Assembly (NCBI RefSeq): GCF_041261205.1
Contig: NZ_JBGCCH010000010.1
Coordinates: 186,001-250,000 of the forward strand
DNA length: 64,000 nucleotides
Reading direction: 5' to 3'
From: Catenulispora sp. MAP5-51
GTDB taxonomy: Bacteria; Actinomycetota; Actinomycetes; Streptomycetales; Catenulisporaceae
Position numbers and translations under genes: made by a program
The notes under the pieces: model-generated
What the model was told of the DNA's origin: nothing
What the model saw: only the letters and a program-made list of their open reading frames with translations
The model's database searches: none
Part shown: piece after piece, positions 28,040 to 38,119 of the stretch
How positions within the stretch are numbered: position 1 is the first letter of the stretch
Layout of the letters: each line of letters opens with the position of its first letter

Positions 28040-28110
28040 AGCGGGCGACGAGAATCGAACTCGCGCTCTGAGCTTGGGAAGCTCATGTTCTACCATTAAA
28101 CTACGCCCGC
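28040..28110 (-). tRNA. tRNA-Gly (anticodon CCC)
   Basis: The reverse strand folds as a cloverleaf of 71 nt. It has acceptor GCGGGCG/CGCCCGC, a D-arm containing TAATGGTAGA, anticodon stem TGAGC/GCTCA with loop TTCCCAA, and T-arm GCGAG-TTCGATT-CTCGT. Loop positions 34-36 read CCC, which gives tRNA-Gly(CCC). The CCA end is not encoded. It precedes dcd, as in many actinobacteria. Confidence 0.96.
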
Positions 28111-28249
28111 GCAGGCACCCGCCGGCGGGGATCCGCCCGGCGAGCCGCCGTATGAGCGCCAACTGTACCCGATCGCTCGGGACGGCGTCACGGAGGTTGG
28201 GTGGAGGGCGCACGGCTGTGCGTGTCGGCGGCACGGTAGCGTTGGGCGC

Positions 28250-28873
28250 GTGTTGCTCTCAGATAAGGACATTCGGGCGGAAATCGATGCTCGGCGGGTG
28301 GTTCTGGACCCGTTCGAGCCCGTGATGGTGCAGCCCTCCAGTGTGGATGTGCGGCTGGACCGCTTCTTCCGGGTGTTCGAGAACCACCGGTATCCGTTCA
28401 TCGATCCGGCGGAGGAGCAGCCTGAGCTGACGCGGCTGGTGGAGCCGGATGGGGATGAGCCGTTCATCCTGCATCCCGGGGAGTTCGTGTTGGCCTCGAC
28501 GTACGAGGTCGTGACGCTGCCGCAGGATCTCGCCGCGCGGCTTGAGGGGAAGTCGAGTCTGGGGCGGTTGGGGTTGCTGACGCATTCCACCGCCGGGTTC
28601 ATCGACCCCGGGTTCTCCGGGCACGTGACGTTGGAGCTCTCCAATGTCGCGACGCTGCCGATCAAGCTGTGGCCCGGTATGAAGATCGGCCAGTTGTGCT
28701 TCTTCAAGTTGTCGTCGGCCGCCGAGAATCCGTACGGGTCGGCCGTGAACCAGTCGCGCTACCAGAACCAGCGGGGGCCGACGCCGTCGCGGAGCTACCT
28801 GAACTTTCACCGGACGGACATCGTCAAGGCCGACAAGCTGAACGAGGCCGCCGGCGGGGACTTCGCCGACTGA
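28250..28873 (+). CDS. dcd: dCTP deaminase
   Basis: The protein deaminates dCTP on the route to dTMP. It has [12 protein letters not shown], the substrate-binding segment [12 protein letters not shown], the nucleotide loop [17 protein letters not shown] and [14 protein letters not shown]. The [14 protein letters not shown] form matches the Mycobacterium tuberculosis enzyme, which is bifunctional and releases dUMP; that activity is inferred here. GTG 28250 starts the protein at its usual length (207 residues). The stop codon lies inside an 18-bp tandem repeat. Confidence 0.95.
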   Translation: MLLSDKDIRAEIDARRVVLDPFEPVMVQPSSVDVRLDRFFRVFENHRYPFIDPAEEQPELTRLVEPDGDEPFILHPGEFVLASTYEVVTLPQDLAARLEGKSSLGRLGLLTHSTAGFIDPGFSGHVTLELSNVATLPIKLWPGMKIGQLCFFKLSSAAENPYGSAVNQSRYQNQRGPTPSRSYLNFHRTDIVKADKLNEAAGGDFAD

Positions 28874-28909
28874 TACCGGTTCGCCGACTGATACCGGCCC
28901 GCCGACCGG
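28862..28909 (+). repeat. 18-bp tandem repeat spanning the dcd stop codon
   Basis: Two identical 18-nt units (28862-28879 and 28880-28897, TTCGCCGACTGATACCGG) and a partial third unit span the dcd stop. The TGA at 28871 is therefore repeated at 28889. Confidence 0.92.
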
Positions 28910-28964
28910 GTGAATCTGCGCTCGGACGCGAATAGCGGGGCCTGCCTGCTGACACAGTGACGAT

Positions 28965-29921
28965 GTGGTCGCTTTGTCAGTTCGTTGGCCTTTTGCCCGC
29001 CTCGCGGAGCAGGCCGTCACCCGTCCGGACCGGCTGGTCCGGGACAATCCGGTGCTCCTGCTGTCCGCGCTCCAGGCCCCCGGCACGGTCGCGGGGCTGA
29101 TCTCGGCGTGGAACCCGGGCTGGCAGCCGGCCGGGACCGCCGCGGACGTGGCGGAGTCCGACACCGCCCCCGACGTCGAGACGCCCACCCCATCCGCGCA
29201 CCTCGCCGAAGGCATCCGTTGGCACGGCCCCCTGCGCGTGACCCGCATGCTCCGCGCCGATGCGGGCCTGCCGGCCACCGGAACGGCGGCCTCGCTGCAC
29301 CTGGTCTACGTGGCCGAGGCCCGGCGGGCCCGCACCAAGATCGTCGACAGCCGGCACGCCGACCTGCTCCGCCTGCGCTACCCGCAGGGCCTGCCGGCCG
29401 GCGCCGAGGCCGAGGCCTGGCACCTGGTCCGCGGGCTGGCCAAGCGGTTGCGCGGGGTGGCGCGCCTGCCCGGTGGGCCGGTGCACGCCCCGTACGAGGA
29501 CCCGCCGCTGCCCGGCGACGCCGACCACGCCGTCTTCGGTCACGAGATGCTGCCGTGGATCGTGCTGCGCGAGATCCTGCGGCCGATCGCCCCGGACCTG
29601 ACCCGGGAGGTGGTCCCCGACGGCGGCGGTTACATCCTCCGGCACCGCGATCTGCTGGAGGTCCGGGTCAGCCCTGCGGGGCCCGGGACGCGGCTGCCGC
29701 ACGCCCTTCGGGATCGCGCCGACGAGGCGTGGCCACGCAGTATCTACGAGTTATGTGATACCTCCGGCCGCCTGCCGCGTCCGACGTCCCCGCGCCCGCC
29801 CTCCGCGCCGGCCGCGCATCCGGCCCGGGCCGCCGCCGCGCTGATCGCCGAGGTCACAGGCGGTGTCCATCTCGATGCGGACGGTTTCCCGCAGGAGAGC
29901 AGGACGTTCACCACCCGATGA
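28965..29921 (+). CDS. Conserved-looking protein of unknown function
   Basis: The 318-residue cytoplasmic protein has no signal or membrane segment. Ordered features include RDNPVLLLSALQAPGTVAGL near the start, ASLHLVYVAEARRARTK, FGHEMLPWIVLREILRP, and a Pro-rich linker (about 265-285) before a short C-terminal helix-strand piece ending SRTFTTR. I do not recognise the family. GTG 28965 is the best start. It stands alone between dcd and an iron-box-controlled exporter. Confidence 0.65.
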   Translation: MVALSVRWPFARLAEQAVTRPDRLVRDNPVLLLSALQAPGTVAGLISAWNPGWQPAGTAADVAESDTAPDVETPTPSAHLAEGIRWHGPLRVTRMLRADAGLPATGTAASLHLVYVAEARRARTKIVDSRHADLLRLRYPQGLPAGAEAEAWHLVRGLAKRLRGVARLPGGPVHAPYEDPPLPGDADHAVFGHEMLPWIVLREILRPIAPDLTREVVPDGGGYILRHRDLLEVRVSPAGPGTRLPHALRDRADEAWPRSIYELCDTSGRLPRPTSPRPPSAPAAHPARAAAALIAEVTGGVHLDADGFPQESRTFTTR

Positions 29922-29989
29922 CACGGCCCTGACGCCGGGAGAAGGGTAATGCCCGCTCCCCGGGTAATGGGGGTTACAAAAAACTAATA

Positions 29990-30008
29990 CTAAGGTAGGC
30001 TAACTTTC
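29990..30008 (+). promoter_or_regulatory. IdeR/DtxR iron box
   Basis: CTAAGGTAGGCTAACTTTC matches the actinobacterial iron-box consensus TTAGGTTAGGCTAACCTAA at about 13 of 19 positions, including the whole TAGGCTAA core. It lies in an AT-rich patch 58 bp upstream of the MFS start. An IdeR-type gene is at 42691. Confidence 0.75.
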
Positions 30009-30066
30009 GCACCCGAGGCGGTCGGGCCCCGGGGCACCGAGAGTCCTTTGGGGGGCCTGCCCAGCC

Positions 30067-31329
30067 GTGAAGTCAGCCACCTTCTCCTCGCTGTCGATCC
30101 GCAACTACCGTCTTTTCGCCAGCGGCATGGTGGTGTCGAACACCGGCATCTGGATGCAGCGCATCGCGCAGGACTGGCTCGTCGTCTCGCTCACCGGCTC
30201 CGGGACCGACCTGGGCATCGTCACCGCCCTGCAGTTCGGCCCGGCCCTGGTGTTCAGCCTGTGGGGCGGCGCGCTGGCCGACCGGTACCGCAAGAACCGG
30301 CTGCTGATGCTCACCGCGGCGCTCACCGGGTTGTGCGCGCTGGTGCTGGGCCTGCTGGTGGTCTCCAACGCGGTGCAGCTGTGGCAGGTGTACGTCATCG
30401 CGCTGATCGGCGGAACGGTCACCGCCTTCGACAACCCCGCGCGCCAGTCCTTCGTGATCGAGCTGGTCGGGCCCGAGGACCTGCCGAACGCGGTCTCGCT
30501 GAACGCCGCCACCTTCAACCTGGCGCGGATGCTCGGCCCGGCGCTGGCCAGCCTGGCGCTGGCGGTCATGGACGTGGGCTGGGTGTTCATCACCAACGCG
30601 ATCACCACGCTGGCGATCATCACCGCGCTGGCGCTGATCCGCCGCGAGGAGTTGCACGCGCCGGTGCCGATCGTGCGCGCCAAGGGCCAGTACCGCGAGG
30701 CCTTCACCTACCTGCGCACCCGCCCGGACCTGGTGGCCGTGCTGGCCTGCATGTTCTTCCTGGCCACCTTCGGGCTGAACTTCCAGCTCACCAGCACCCT
30801 GATGGCCACCCAGACCTTCCACCTGGGCAAGGGCGTGTTCGGCCTGCTGAACATCATGCTCGCGCTGGGCGCACTGTCCGGCGCGCTGGTCACCGCGCGC
30901 AAGCGCCGGGTCGGGGTGGCGCTGGTGCTGCTGTCGGCCTGCGGCTTCGGGCTGGCCGCGACCGTGGTCTCGCTGATGCCGAACCCGGTGCTGTACGGCG
31001 CGCTGCTGCTGCCGGTCGGGGTCATGACCATCATGGTCACCACCGCGGCCAACGCCACCATGCAGACCGGCGTCGAGCCGGAGATGCGCGGCCGGGTGAT
31101 GAGCGTCTACATGGTGGTCTTCCTCGGCGGCACACCGGTCGGCTCGCCGCTGGTCGGCTGGGTCGGGCAGCACTTCGGGGCGCGCTACGCGGTCGGCGGC
31201 GGCGGGGTGATATCGCTGGTCGCCGCGGTGATAGCGGCCTACGCGCTGGCCCGGGTGAAGGGCATGTCGGTGCGCGAGCGGGTCGTCGCGCACACCCCGC
31301 CGCGCCTGGCCGAGCGGCTGGCGGCCTGA
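30067..31329 (+). CDS. MFS exporter, probable siderophore efflux (EntS-like)
   Basis: The 420-residue protein has twelve predicted helices and MFS_3/EntS features: NYRLFASGMVVSNTGIWMQRIAQDWLV, ADRYRKNRLL, and FDNPARQSFVIELV after the fifth helix. EntS-type proteins export siderophores. The iron box upstream supports control by iron and a role in siderophore efflux, but no siderophore biosynthesis genes are in the window, so substrate is inferred. GTG 30067 is the start. Confidence 0.85.
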   Translation: MKSATFSSLSIRNYRLFASGMVVSNTGIWMQRIAQDWLVVSLTGSGTDLGIVTALQFGPALVFSLWGGALADRYRKNRLLMLTAALTGLCALVLGLLVVSNAVQLWQVYVIALIGGTVTAFDNPARQSFVIELVGPEDLPNAVSLNAATFNLARMLGPALASLALAVMDVGWVFITNAITTLAIITALALIRREELHAPVPIVRAKGQYREAFTYLRTRPDLVAVLACMFFLATFGLNFQLTSTLMATQTFHLGKGVFGLLNIMLALGALSGALVTARKRRVGVALVLLSACGFGLAATVVSLMPNPVLYGALLLPVGVMTIMVTTAANATMQTGVEPEMRGRVMSVYMVVFLGGTPVGSPLVGWVGQHFGARYAVGGGGVISLVAAVIAAYALARVKGMSVRERVVAHTPPRLAERLAA

Positions 31330-31518
31330 GCGGCCGCCGAGCGCGCCGCGTGCCCGGCCTGACGCCCGGAGAAAAAGCCAGAAAAAGCCGGAGTCGCTTA
31401 TCGACATCTCGCCGGTCACACGCCGTATTGTGGGTGCTCTCACAAGGTGTGAAGCACGCTGAGCAGTGCGGGCGTCCGTGTGCGGTGCAGGCGTGCTGGG
31501 GGAACCTCAAGGAGACGC

Positions 31519-32187
31519 ATGCGCTTGTTCGTGGCGGTCACGCCACCCCGTGCGGTCCTGCTGGAGGTGCGGGCTGCGGTCGACGCGCTGAAGCGGGGCA
31601 ACACCCCCGGAGTCAACGCCCTGCTGCGCTGGACCCGGCCGGAGACCTGGCACATCACGGTCGCCTTCTACGGCGAGGTGTCCGAGGAGAAGGCGGCCGA
31701 CCTGGTCGACCGGCTGGGCCGGGTCGCGGCGCGCACCACGCCGATGGAGCTGTCGCTGGCCGGCGCCGGGCGGTTCGGGCCGCGGGCGCTGTGGTTCGGC
31801 GTGCAGGGCCAGTGCGACCGGCTGGGCCGGCTGGCCGAGGCCGCCGGGGCCGCGGCGCGCCGGTGCCACATCCGGGTCGAGGACCGTCCCTACCGGCCGC
31901 ACCTGACGCTGGCCCGGGTCAACGGCGTGCCGCGCGGCACCGCCCACGACGACCAGACCGGGCCGTTGGACCTGGCCCCGATCGTGGACCGCTTACGGAC
32001 CTTCCGCTCGCCGGGCTGGCTGGCCGGCGAGGTCGAGCTGTTCACGGTCGCCGAGTCCGGCGGGGATCCCGCGGTGCCCCACGGGGCCCCGGCCGGGAGC
32101 GGTGCCAACGGTGCCAACGGCACCAACGGCGCCGGCCCCTACAAACGCTACGAACGCGTCGCGCACTGGCCGCTGACCGGACGCTGA
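31519..32187 (+). CDS. thpR: RNA 2',3'-cyclic phosphodiesterase (2H family)
   Basis: The two HxT motifs that define 2H phosphoesterases are present: HITV (near residue 43) and HLTL (near 133). The N-terminus MRLFVAVTPP is characteristic of ThpR/LigT. The enzyme opens 2',3'-cyclic phosphates on RNA ends. ATG 31519 follows AAGGAG. An Asn/Gly-rich NGANGTNGAG stretch near the C-terminus is a local expansion not typical of the family. Confidence 0.92.
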   Translation: MRLFVAVTPPRAVLLEVRAAVDALKRGNTPGVNALLRWTRPETWHITVAFYGEVSEEKAADLVDRLGRVAARTTPMELSLAGAGRFGPRALWFGVQGQCDRLGRLAEAAGAAARRCHIRVEDRPYRPHLTLARVNGVPRGTAHDDQTGPLDLAPIVDRLRTFRSPGWLAGEVELFTVAESGGDPAVPHGAPAGSGANGANGTNGAGPYKRYERVAHWPLTGR

Positions 32188-32210
32188 ACGATCCGCATTA
32201 CCCTGGAGCG

Positions 32211-32297
32211 GTGAACACACGTACCCGCTCCAGGGTCGTCAGCTTCGTCCTGGTGGCGATCCTCGCCGTCGTGGTGATCGCCGCGGCGCTGCGCTGA
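32211..32297 (+). CDS. 28-residue single-helix membrane peptide
   Basis: GTG 32211 opens a short frame, MNTRTRSRVVSFVLVAILAV and on to AALR: a basic start followed by one hydrophobic helix. A GGAG lies just upstream, closer than ideal. It ends 9 bases before the convergent serC stop. Composition is clearly membrane-like, but expression is unproven. Confidence 0.45.
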   Translation: MNTRTRSRVVSFVLVAILAVVVIAAALR

Positions 32298-32305
32298 CGC
32301 GCCGA

Positions 32306-33644
<1,339 letters not shown>

Positions 33645-33650
<6 letters not shown>

Positions 33651-34526
33651 GAGCACGTCCAGGTTCTGGACGTCGTAGGCGACGGCCTTGGCGAAGGCCT
33701 CGGAGCGGATCGCCTTCGCGAAGTCGAAGCCCAGCGTCGCCTTGGGCGTGCCCTGCGCGGTCGCCATGAACCAGACCCAATGAGCGGCGTCCGGATGGGC
33801 CGAGAGCGCCCCGAGCCCGACCTGGGCCGAACCGGGGTTCTCCGTCGCCGGCGTGCCGCCTGCCAGGGTCAGGTTGGGCGGGCAGCTCGACGCCGTGCAG
33901 CCGTTGAAGCCCCAGCCCTGCCGGTGGGCCACCATCAGCGTGACGGTGGTCGTCTGGCCGCCCGCCTTGATGACGTAGGATCCCGGCACGATCAGCTGGG
34001 TGTCCTGCGTGACGCCGGGCGGGAGCGGCGTGCCGGCCGGCAGGTCATGGCGCTCCAGCGCCTGCGCGAACGACTCGTGCTGCGGCGCGATGAGCGCGTT
34101 GGGGATCGCGCCGCGGAGGAAGTACAGATCGCTTCCGCACACCCGCCTCAGCCCTGCTTCGTCGGCGGTGTAGACGCCGTCGCCGGGCCGCGCCGTGAAG
34201 CTGTGGAAGGGGCCCTGGCATTCCGGGCTCGTACTGCCGGCCGGGACCCCGGCGCCGGTCCGGTCGCTGGTCCGGTCGCCGGTGCCGGCGGCCGCGCTGA
34301 GCCCCTTCGCACCGCCGGTCGCCGTATCGGCCAGGGCCGTCCCCGCCGCGACGACGCCCGCCAGAGCCAGCGTCCCGCCGGCCGCGCCGAGCACCCGGGC
34401 CCGCCGCCGGTGCCGCCGGTAGCCGTCCACGGCCCCCGGCACCAGGTTCACCGCCGGCACGCCGTCGTCGAAGGCGCCGGCGAGCAGGCCGTGGACCTCG
34501 CCGTCGAAGTGTTCGTCTGTTGTCAT
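33645..34526 (-). CDS. Single-pass membrane partner of a sigma factor
   Basis: The first 45 residues are cytoplasmic (FDGEVHGLLAGAFDDGVP, RRHRRRARVLG). A single membrane helix (GGTLALAGVVAAGTALA) and a long extracytoplasmic region with four cysteines (PECQGP, RRVCGS, NGCTASSCPPN) follow. Its ATG overlaps the sigma gene stop by four bases (ATGA), as for anti-sigma or sensor partners of ECF sigma factors. No zinc anti-sigma motif (HxxxCxxC) is visible, so it is not a ZAS protein. Role as anti-sigma is inferred. Confidence 0.75.
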
Positions 34527-35080
34527 CTCAGAGCGTTCCCTTCCGCGCCCGAGCGCGGTCCGTAGGCTGAGAACTCATCGCCGAGCAGCACCCGGAGCCT
34601 GGCCAGGGCTCGCGAGGACTGGCTCTTGACGTTGCCGGTCGAGCAGCCGAGCGCGGCGGCCGTGGCCTCCACGCTCAGGTCCTCCCAGTACCGCAGGACC
34701 ACCACCGCCCGGGCGCGCGCCGGGAGCTGGTCGAGGGCGGACAGCAGGGCCAGCCGCGTCTCCGGCCGGTCGGGGTCGTGGTGGGTGCCCGGGGCCAGGC
34801 GTTCGGTGCCGGACAGCGCGGCAGCGCGTACTTCGCGCTCCCGCCGCAGCCGGCGCCGGCCCCGGACGAAGGCGTTGATGAGGGTCTTCTGCGCGTAGGC
34901 GTCGACGGAGTCCGCGCGCCTGGCGCGGTTCCACGCTTTGCAGAGGTTCAGCAGCGCGGTCTGTGTCAGGTCCTGCGCACCGTGCCAGTCGCCGCACAGC
35001 AGGTACGCCGTGCGCAACAAATGGTTCTGGCGCGCCGCCGCGTACTCGGTGAACTCCTCGATCCGGGCCTGGTCGCCCAT
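34523..35080 (-). CDS. SigE-family ECF RNA polymerase sigma factor
   Basis: The protein has sigma region 2 (RTAYLLCGDWHGAQDLTQTALLNL, with KAWNRARRADSVDAYAQKTL) and region 4 (QLPARARAVVVLRYWEDLSVEATAAALGCSTGNVKSQSSRAL). This is the actinobacterial SigE-family arrangement of about 185 residues. It is cotranscribed with a membrane partner that overlaps its stop by four bases. The signal sensed is unknown. Confidence 0.93.
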   Translation of the reverse strand: MGDQARIEEFTEYAAARQNHLLRTAYLLCGDWHGAQDLTQTALLNLCKAWNRARRADSVDAYAQKTLINAFVRGRRRLRREREVRAAALSGTERLAPGTHHDPDRPETRLALLSALDQLPARARAVVVLRYWEDLSVEATAAALGCSTGNVKSQSSRALARLRVLLGDEFSAYGPRSGAEGNALR

Positions 35081-35161
35081 GCCTTCCCCTCCTCGACCGT
35101 CGGTCGGGACACATGAGTCACGCCGGCCCGGATCGGTTGCAGACTTCGCCCGGACAGCCGA

Positions 35162-35191
35162 AAAGGGCTCCCCCGAACGGGGGAACCCTTT
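35162..35191 (-). terminator. Terminator downstream of citrate synthase
   Basis: AAAGGG-C-TCCCCC and GGGGGA-A-CCCTTT pair around GAAC. In the minus-strand direction the stem is followed by TTTTC, so this is an intrinsic terminator for the citrate synthase transcript. Confidence 0.85.
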
Positions 35192-35242
35192 CTTATCCGG
35201 CGTCGGACGGCCGGGGTCGGATCAGAGCCGGCCCGGGCCGGA

Positions 35243-35276
35243 TCAGCCCTTGCGTGTCGGGCTTGCTCAGCCCTTG
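35243..35276 (-). repeat. Duplicated stop context after citrate synthase
   Basis: TCAGCCCTTG (CAAGGGCTGA on the coding strand) occurs at 35267-35276, where it contains the real stop, and again at 35243-35252. A weaker copy lies near 35222. Confidence 0.7.
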
Positions 35277-36403
35277 TAGGTGTGGAAGCCGCTCGGCGGC
35301 ACCATCGTCTCGAAGCCCTCGACGGTCTCCGGCTTGCGCGGGCCGGGGCCGATGTAGCGGGACGACGGGCGGATCAGGCGGCCGGTCTTCTTCTGCTCCA
35401 GGACGTGCGCGCTCCACCCGGCGGTGCGGGCACAGGTGAACATCGAGGTGAACATGTTCGCCGGCACCTGCGCGAAGTCCAGGACCACGGCGGCCCAGAA
35501 CTCGACGTTGGTGGCCAGGACGCGGTCCGGGCGGCGCTCGTGCAGCTCGGCCAGGGCGGCGTCCTCCAGGGCCTTGGCGACCTCGTAGCGCGGCGCGTCC
35601 AGCTCCTTGGCGGTGCGGCGCAGGACGCGGGCGCGCGGGTCCTCGGCGCGGTACACGCGGTGGCCGAAGCCCATCAGGCGCTCGCCCTTGTCCAGGACGC
35701 TCTTGACGTACTTGCGGGCGTCGCCGATCTCCTCGACGGCCTCGACCATGTGCAGCACGCGGGCCGGGGCGCCGCCGTGCAGCGGGCCGGACATCGCGCC
35801 GACCGCGCCGGACAGCGCCGCCGCGGCGTCGGCGCCGGTGGAGGCGATGACGCGGGCAGTGAAGGTCGAGGCGTTCATGCCGTGCTCGGCCGCTGAGGTC
35901 CAGTAAGCGTCGATGGCCTGGACGTGCTTGGGGTCCGGCTCACCGCGCCAGCGGATCATGAAGCGCTCGACGATCGTCTCGGCCTTGTCGACCTCGCTCT
36001 GCGGCACCATGGCCTGGCCCGGGTGCTCGATCGAGCGGGCGGACTGGGCCACGAAGGACAGCGCCATGACGGCGGCGCGCGCGAGGTCCTCGCGGGCTTT
36101 CTCGTCCGAGGTGTCCAGCAGCGGCTGCAGACCCCAGACCGGGGCCAGCATGGCGAGCGCGGACTGCACGTCGACGCGCACATCGCCGGAATGCACCGGC
36201 ACCGGGTACGGCTCCGCCGGCGGCAGACCCGGGTTGAACTTGCCGTCCACCAGAAGGCCCCACACGTTGCCGAACGTCACGCGCCCGACGAGGTCTTCGA
36301 TGTCGACTCCTCGGTACCGGAGAGCGCCGCCTTCCTTGTCGGGTTCGGCGATTTCGGACTCGAAGGCGATGACGCCCTCAAGGCCCGGTACGAAGTCGGA
36401 CAT
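35267..36403 (-). CDS. citA: Citrate synthase (methylcitrate/citrate synthase type 2)
   Basis: The 378-residue enzyme condenses oxaloacetate and acetyl-CoA. It carries ALRYRGVDIEDLV near the start, SAAEHGMNASTFTARVI and the catalytic His region GPLHGGAPARV, GERLMGFGHRVYRAEDPRA and the C-terminal RTAGWSAHVLEQ with GRLIRPSSRYIGP. It is the short actinobacterial CitA type. ATG 36403 is the start. It is divergent from pdxH across 211 bases, an arrangement common in actinobacteria. Confidence 0.94.
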   Translation of the reverse strand: MSDFVPGLEGVIAFESEIAEPDKEGGALRYRGVDIEDLVGRVTFGNVWGLLVDGKFNPGLPPAEPYPVPVHSGDVRVDVQSALAMLAPVWGLQPLLDTSDEKAREDLARAAVMALSFVAQSARSIEHPGQAMVPQSEVDKAETIVERFMIRWRGEPDPKHVQAIDAYWTSAAEHGMNASTFTARVIASTGADAAAALSGAVGAMSGPLHGGAPARVLHMVEAVEEIGDARKYVKSVLDKGERLMGFGHRVYRAEDPRARVLRRTAKELDAPRYEVAKALEDAALAELHERRPDRVLATNVEFWAAVVLDFAQVPANMFTSMFTCARTAGWSAHVLEQKKTGRLIRPSSRYIGPGPRKPETVEGFETMVPPSGFHTYKG

Positions 36404-36614
36404 GTGTACTCCCTCTGTTTCCTTGTGTGCCGCTCAACGTGCTGTGGCTCGATGCGGCCATCTGGCTTGCCACGGTGTCGCCTTACCCGGCGCCAACGTG
36501 ACGACACGGTGGTGTCGTGATTAGTGCGTCTCTCCTATAGTGACTCGCCACACAGGGTGCTCTGCACCGGGGGCAGTGCTGTGTCTGGAATGTCACACGC
36601 GTTACCGTGGGCCC

Positions 36615-37271
36615 GTGGACTCTGAAGCGCTCGCCGCGCTCCGCCGGGAATACGGCATCGGAACGCTGCGTGAACAGGACGCGGCTGCTGCACCCCACCT
36701 CCAATTCGCCGGGTGGCTGGAAGACGCAGTCCGGGCTTCCCTGCCCGAACCGAATGCCATGGTGGTCTCTACCACTGACCTCGACGGTCAGCCCTCCAGC
36801 AGGTCAGTGCTGTTGAAGGGGTTCGACGAAACCGGATTCATCTTCTACACCAACCTCGGCTCCCGCAAGGGCGGGGAGCTCGCGGCGAACCCTCGTTGCT
36901 CGCTGTTGTTCCCCTGGTACACACTGCACCGGCAGGTGATCGTGATCGGGGCGGCGACCAAGCTGGACCGCGAGTCCGACGCGGAGTACTTCGCCAGCCG
37001 CCCGCACGGCTCGCAGATCGGCGCCTGGGCCAGCGAGCAGTCCGCGGTGATCCCGGGCCGCGACTGGCTCGACAAGCGGGCCGCCGAGCTGGCCGAGCAG
37101 TGGCCGGAGGGCAGCGAGGTGCCGCTGCCGGACTTCTGGGGCGGCTTCCTGGTCCGCCCGGAGACGGTCGAGTTCTGGCAGGGCCGCCCCGACCGGCTCC
37201 ACGACCGGCTGCGGTACAAGCGCGACGCGAACGGCGCCGAGGGCTGGAGCATCGAGCGGCTGAGCCCCTGA
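36615..37271 (+). CDS. pdxH: Pyridoxamine 5'-phosphate oxidase
   Basis: PdxH uses FMN to make pyridoxal phosphate. Family motifs are present: LREYGI-like REYGIG at the start, RSVLLKGFDETGFIFYTN, SRKGGELAANP, LLFPWYTLHRQV, ASEQSAVI, and the C-terminal FWQGRPDRLHDRLRY with ending RLSP. GTG 36615 gives the normal 218-residue length. No clear ribosome site precedes it, so a leaderless transcript is possible. Confidence 0.95.
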   Translation: MDSEALAALRREYGIGTLREQDAAAAPHLQFAGWLEDAVRASLPEPNAMVVSTTDLDGQPSSRSVLLKGFDETGFIFYTNLGSRKGGELAANPRCSLLFPWYTLHRQVIVIGAATKLDRESDAEYFASRPHGSQIGAWASEQSAVIPGRDWLDKRAAELAEQWPEGSEVPLPDFWGGFLVRPETVEFWQGRPDRLHDRLRYKRDANGAEGWSIERLSP

Positions 37272-37339
37272 CGATCCGGCCCCTGGCAGCTCATCCCGTG
37301 GCACCCGCGCGTTGAGCTTGCCGGGCCTGGGCCGCTGGT

Positions 37340-37375
37340 TCAGCCGCCGTCTCGGTCGCCGTCTTGGTGCCTCAG
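37340..37375 (-). repeat. Degenerate 12-bp tandem repeat around a stop codon
   Basis: TCAGCCGCCGTC (37340) and TCGGTCGCCGTC (37352) differ at two bases. A third diverged unit runs into the stop (TCA at 37372-37374) of the hotdog gene. Weaker than the other stop-linked repeats. Confidence 0.5.
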
Positions 37376-38106
37376 TCTGTGCCGGCCGGCTTCACCTTCG
37401 ACGGATCGACCGCGATCCACACCGCCTCGGCGCTCGCCACCGGCTCCCCCGAGGGACCGTAGAGCGCCGAGACGGTGAACGTCTTGCGCCCCTCCGTCCG
37501 CAGGTGCCTCCCCAGCACCACGCAGGGCTCCCCCGGGACGAGCGGGGTCTGGTCGATCATCTCCACGCTCATCCGCCCCAGCACCATCGGACGCCCGGCC
37601 AGGTCGCCGGCCGACCAGCCGCCGGGGCAGTCCAGCGCGGCCCACACGAACTCCGGTCCCACCGTGTCGTCCGCGGGCGTCCACGGAGCCGCGACCACGT
37701 CCTTGCGTCCCGGCACCGGCCCCGGGAAGACGTGCAGCCCGGTCTCGTGGTCCGGCCCGCACACGAAGCAGGTCAGGAACGGGTGGCCGCTCAACCCGGC
37801 ATAGCCTTTGGCCGCGGCGGCGGCCTCCTCATAGGAGACCGGCTCGATCAGCTCCCCGGCGGCCTCGACCAGCTCGGCGGCCGCGACCACGGTCGTGCCG
37901 TCCACCAGCTGCAGGCTCTCGCTCTCCGCCGGCTGCCGCACCGTCAGGGGCTTCTCCAGCGGCGGCGGCTTGCGCAGCGTCACCTCCACCTTCGCCCCGG
38001 GTGTGGGGCCGAACTCCTCCAGCACCAGCTGCGCCAGCATCCCGGAGACGTAGCCGCCGTTGCCGGAGTGCGGGGGACCGTTGAAGCGTCGGGCGATTGT
38101 CAGCAT
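37372..38106 (-). CDS. Hotdog-fold thioesterase-like protein
   Basis: The 244-residue protein starts MLTIARRFNGPPHSGNGGYV, the N-terminal segment of a family of double hotdog proteins. It continues with KVEVTLRKPPPLEKPLTV, a CFVCGPDH motif of unknown role and PEFVWAALDCPGG near the second fold. Related proteins are annotated as thioesterases, but no catalytic residue can be named with confidence. The frame extends to 38193, but homology begins at ATG 38106. UdgX lies 13 bases upstream, so the two are probably cotranscribed. Confidence 0.78.
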   Translation of the reverse strand: MLTIARRFNGPPHSGNGGYVSGMLAQLVLEEFGPTPGAKVEVTLRKPPPLEKPLTVRQPAESESLQLVDGTTVVAAAELVEAAGELIEPVSYEEAAAAAKGYAGLSGHPFLTCFVCGPDHETGLHVFPGPVPGRKDVVAAPWTPADDTVGPEFVWAALDCPGGWSAGDLAGRPMVLGRMSVEMIDQTPLVPGEPCVVLGRHLRTEGRKTFTVSALYGPSGEPVASAEAVWIAVDPSKVKPAGTD

Positions 38107-38119
38107 GGGATACACACTC

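Noticed and set aside
28040-28110. tRNA-Gly as an integration site
   Set aside because: No integrase and no second copy of the tRNA 3' end was seen nearby, so no attachment site can be supported.
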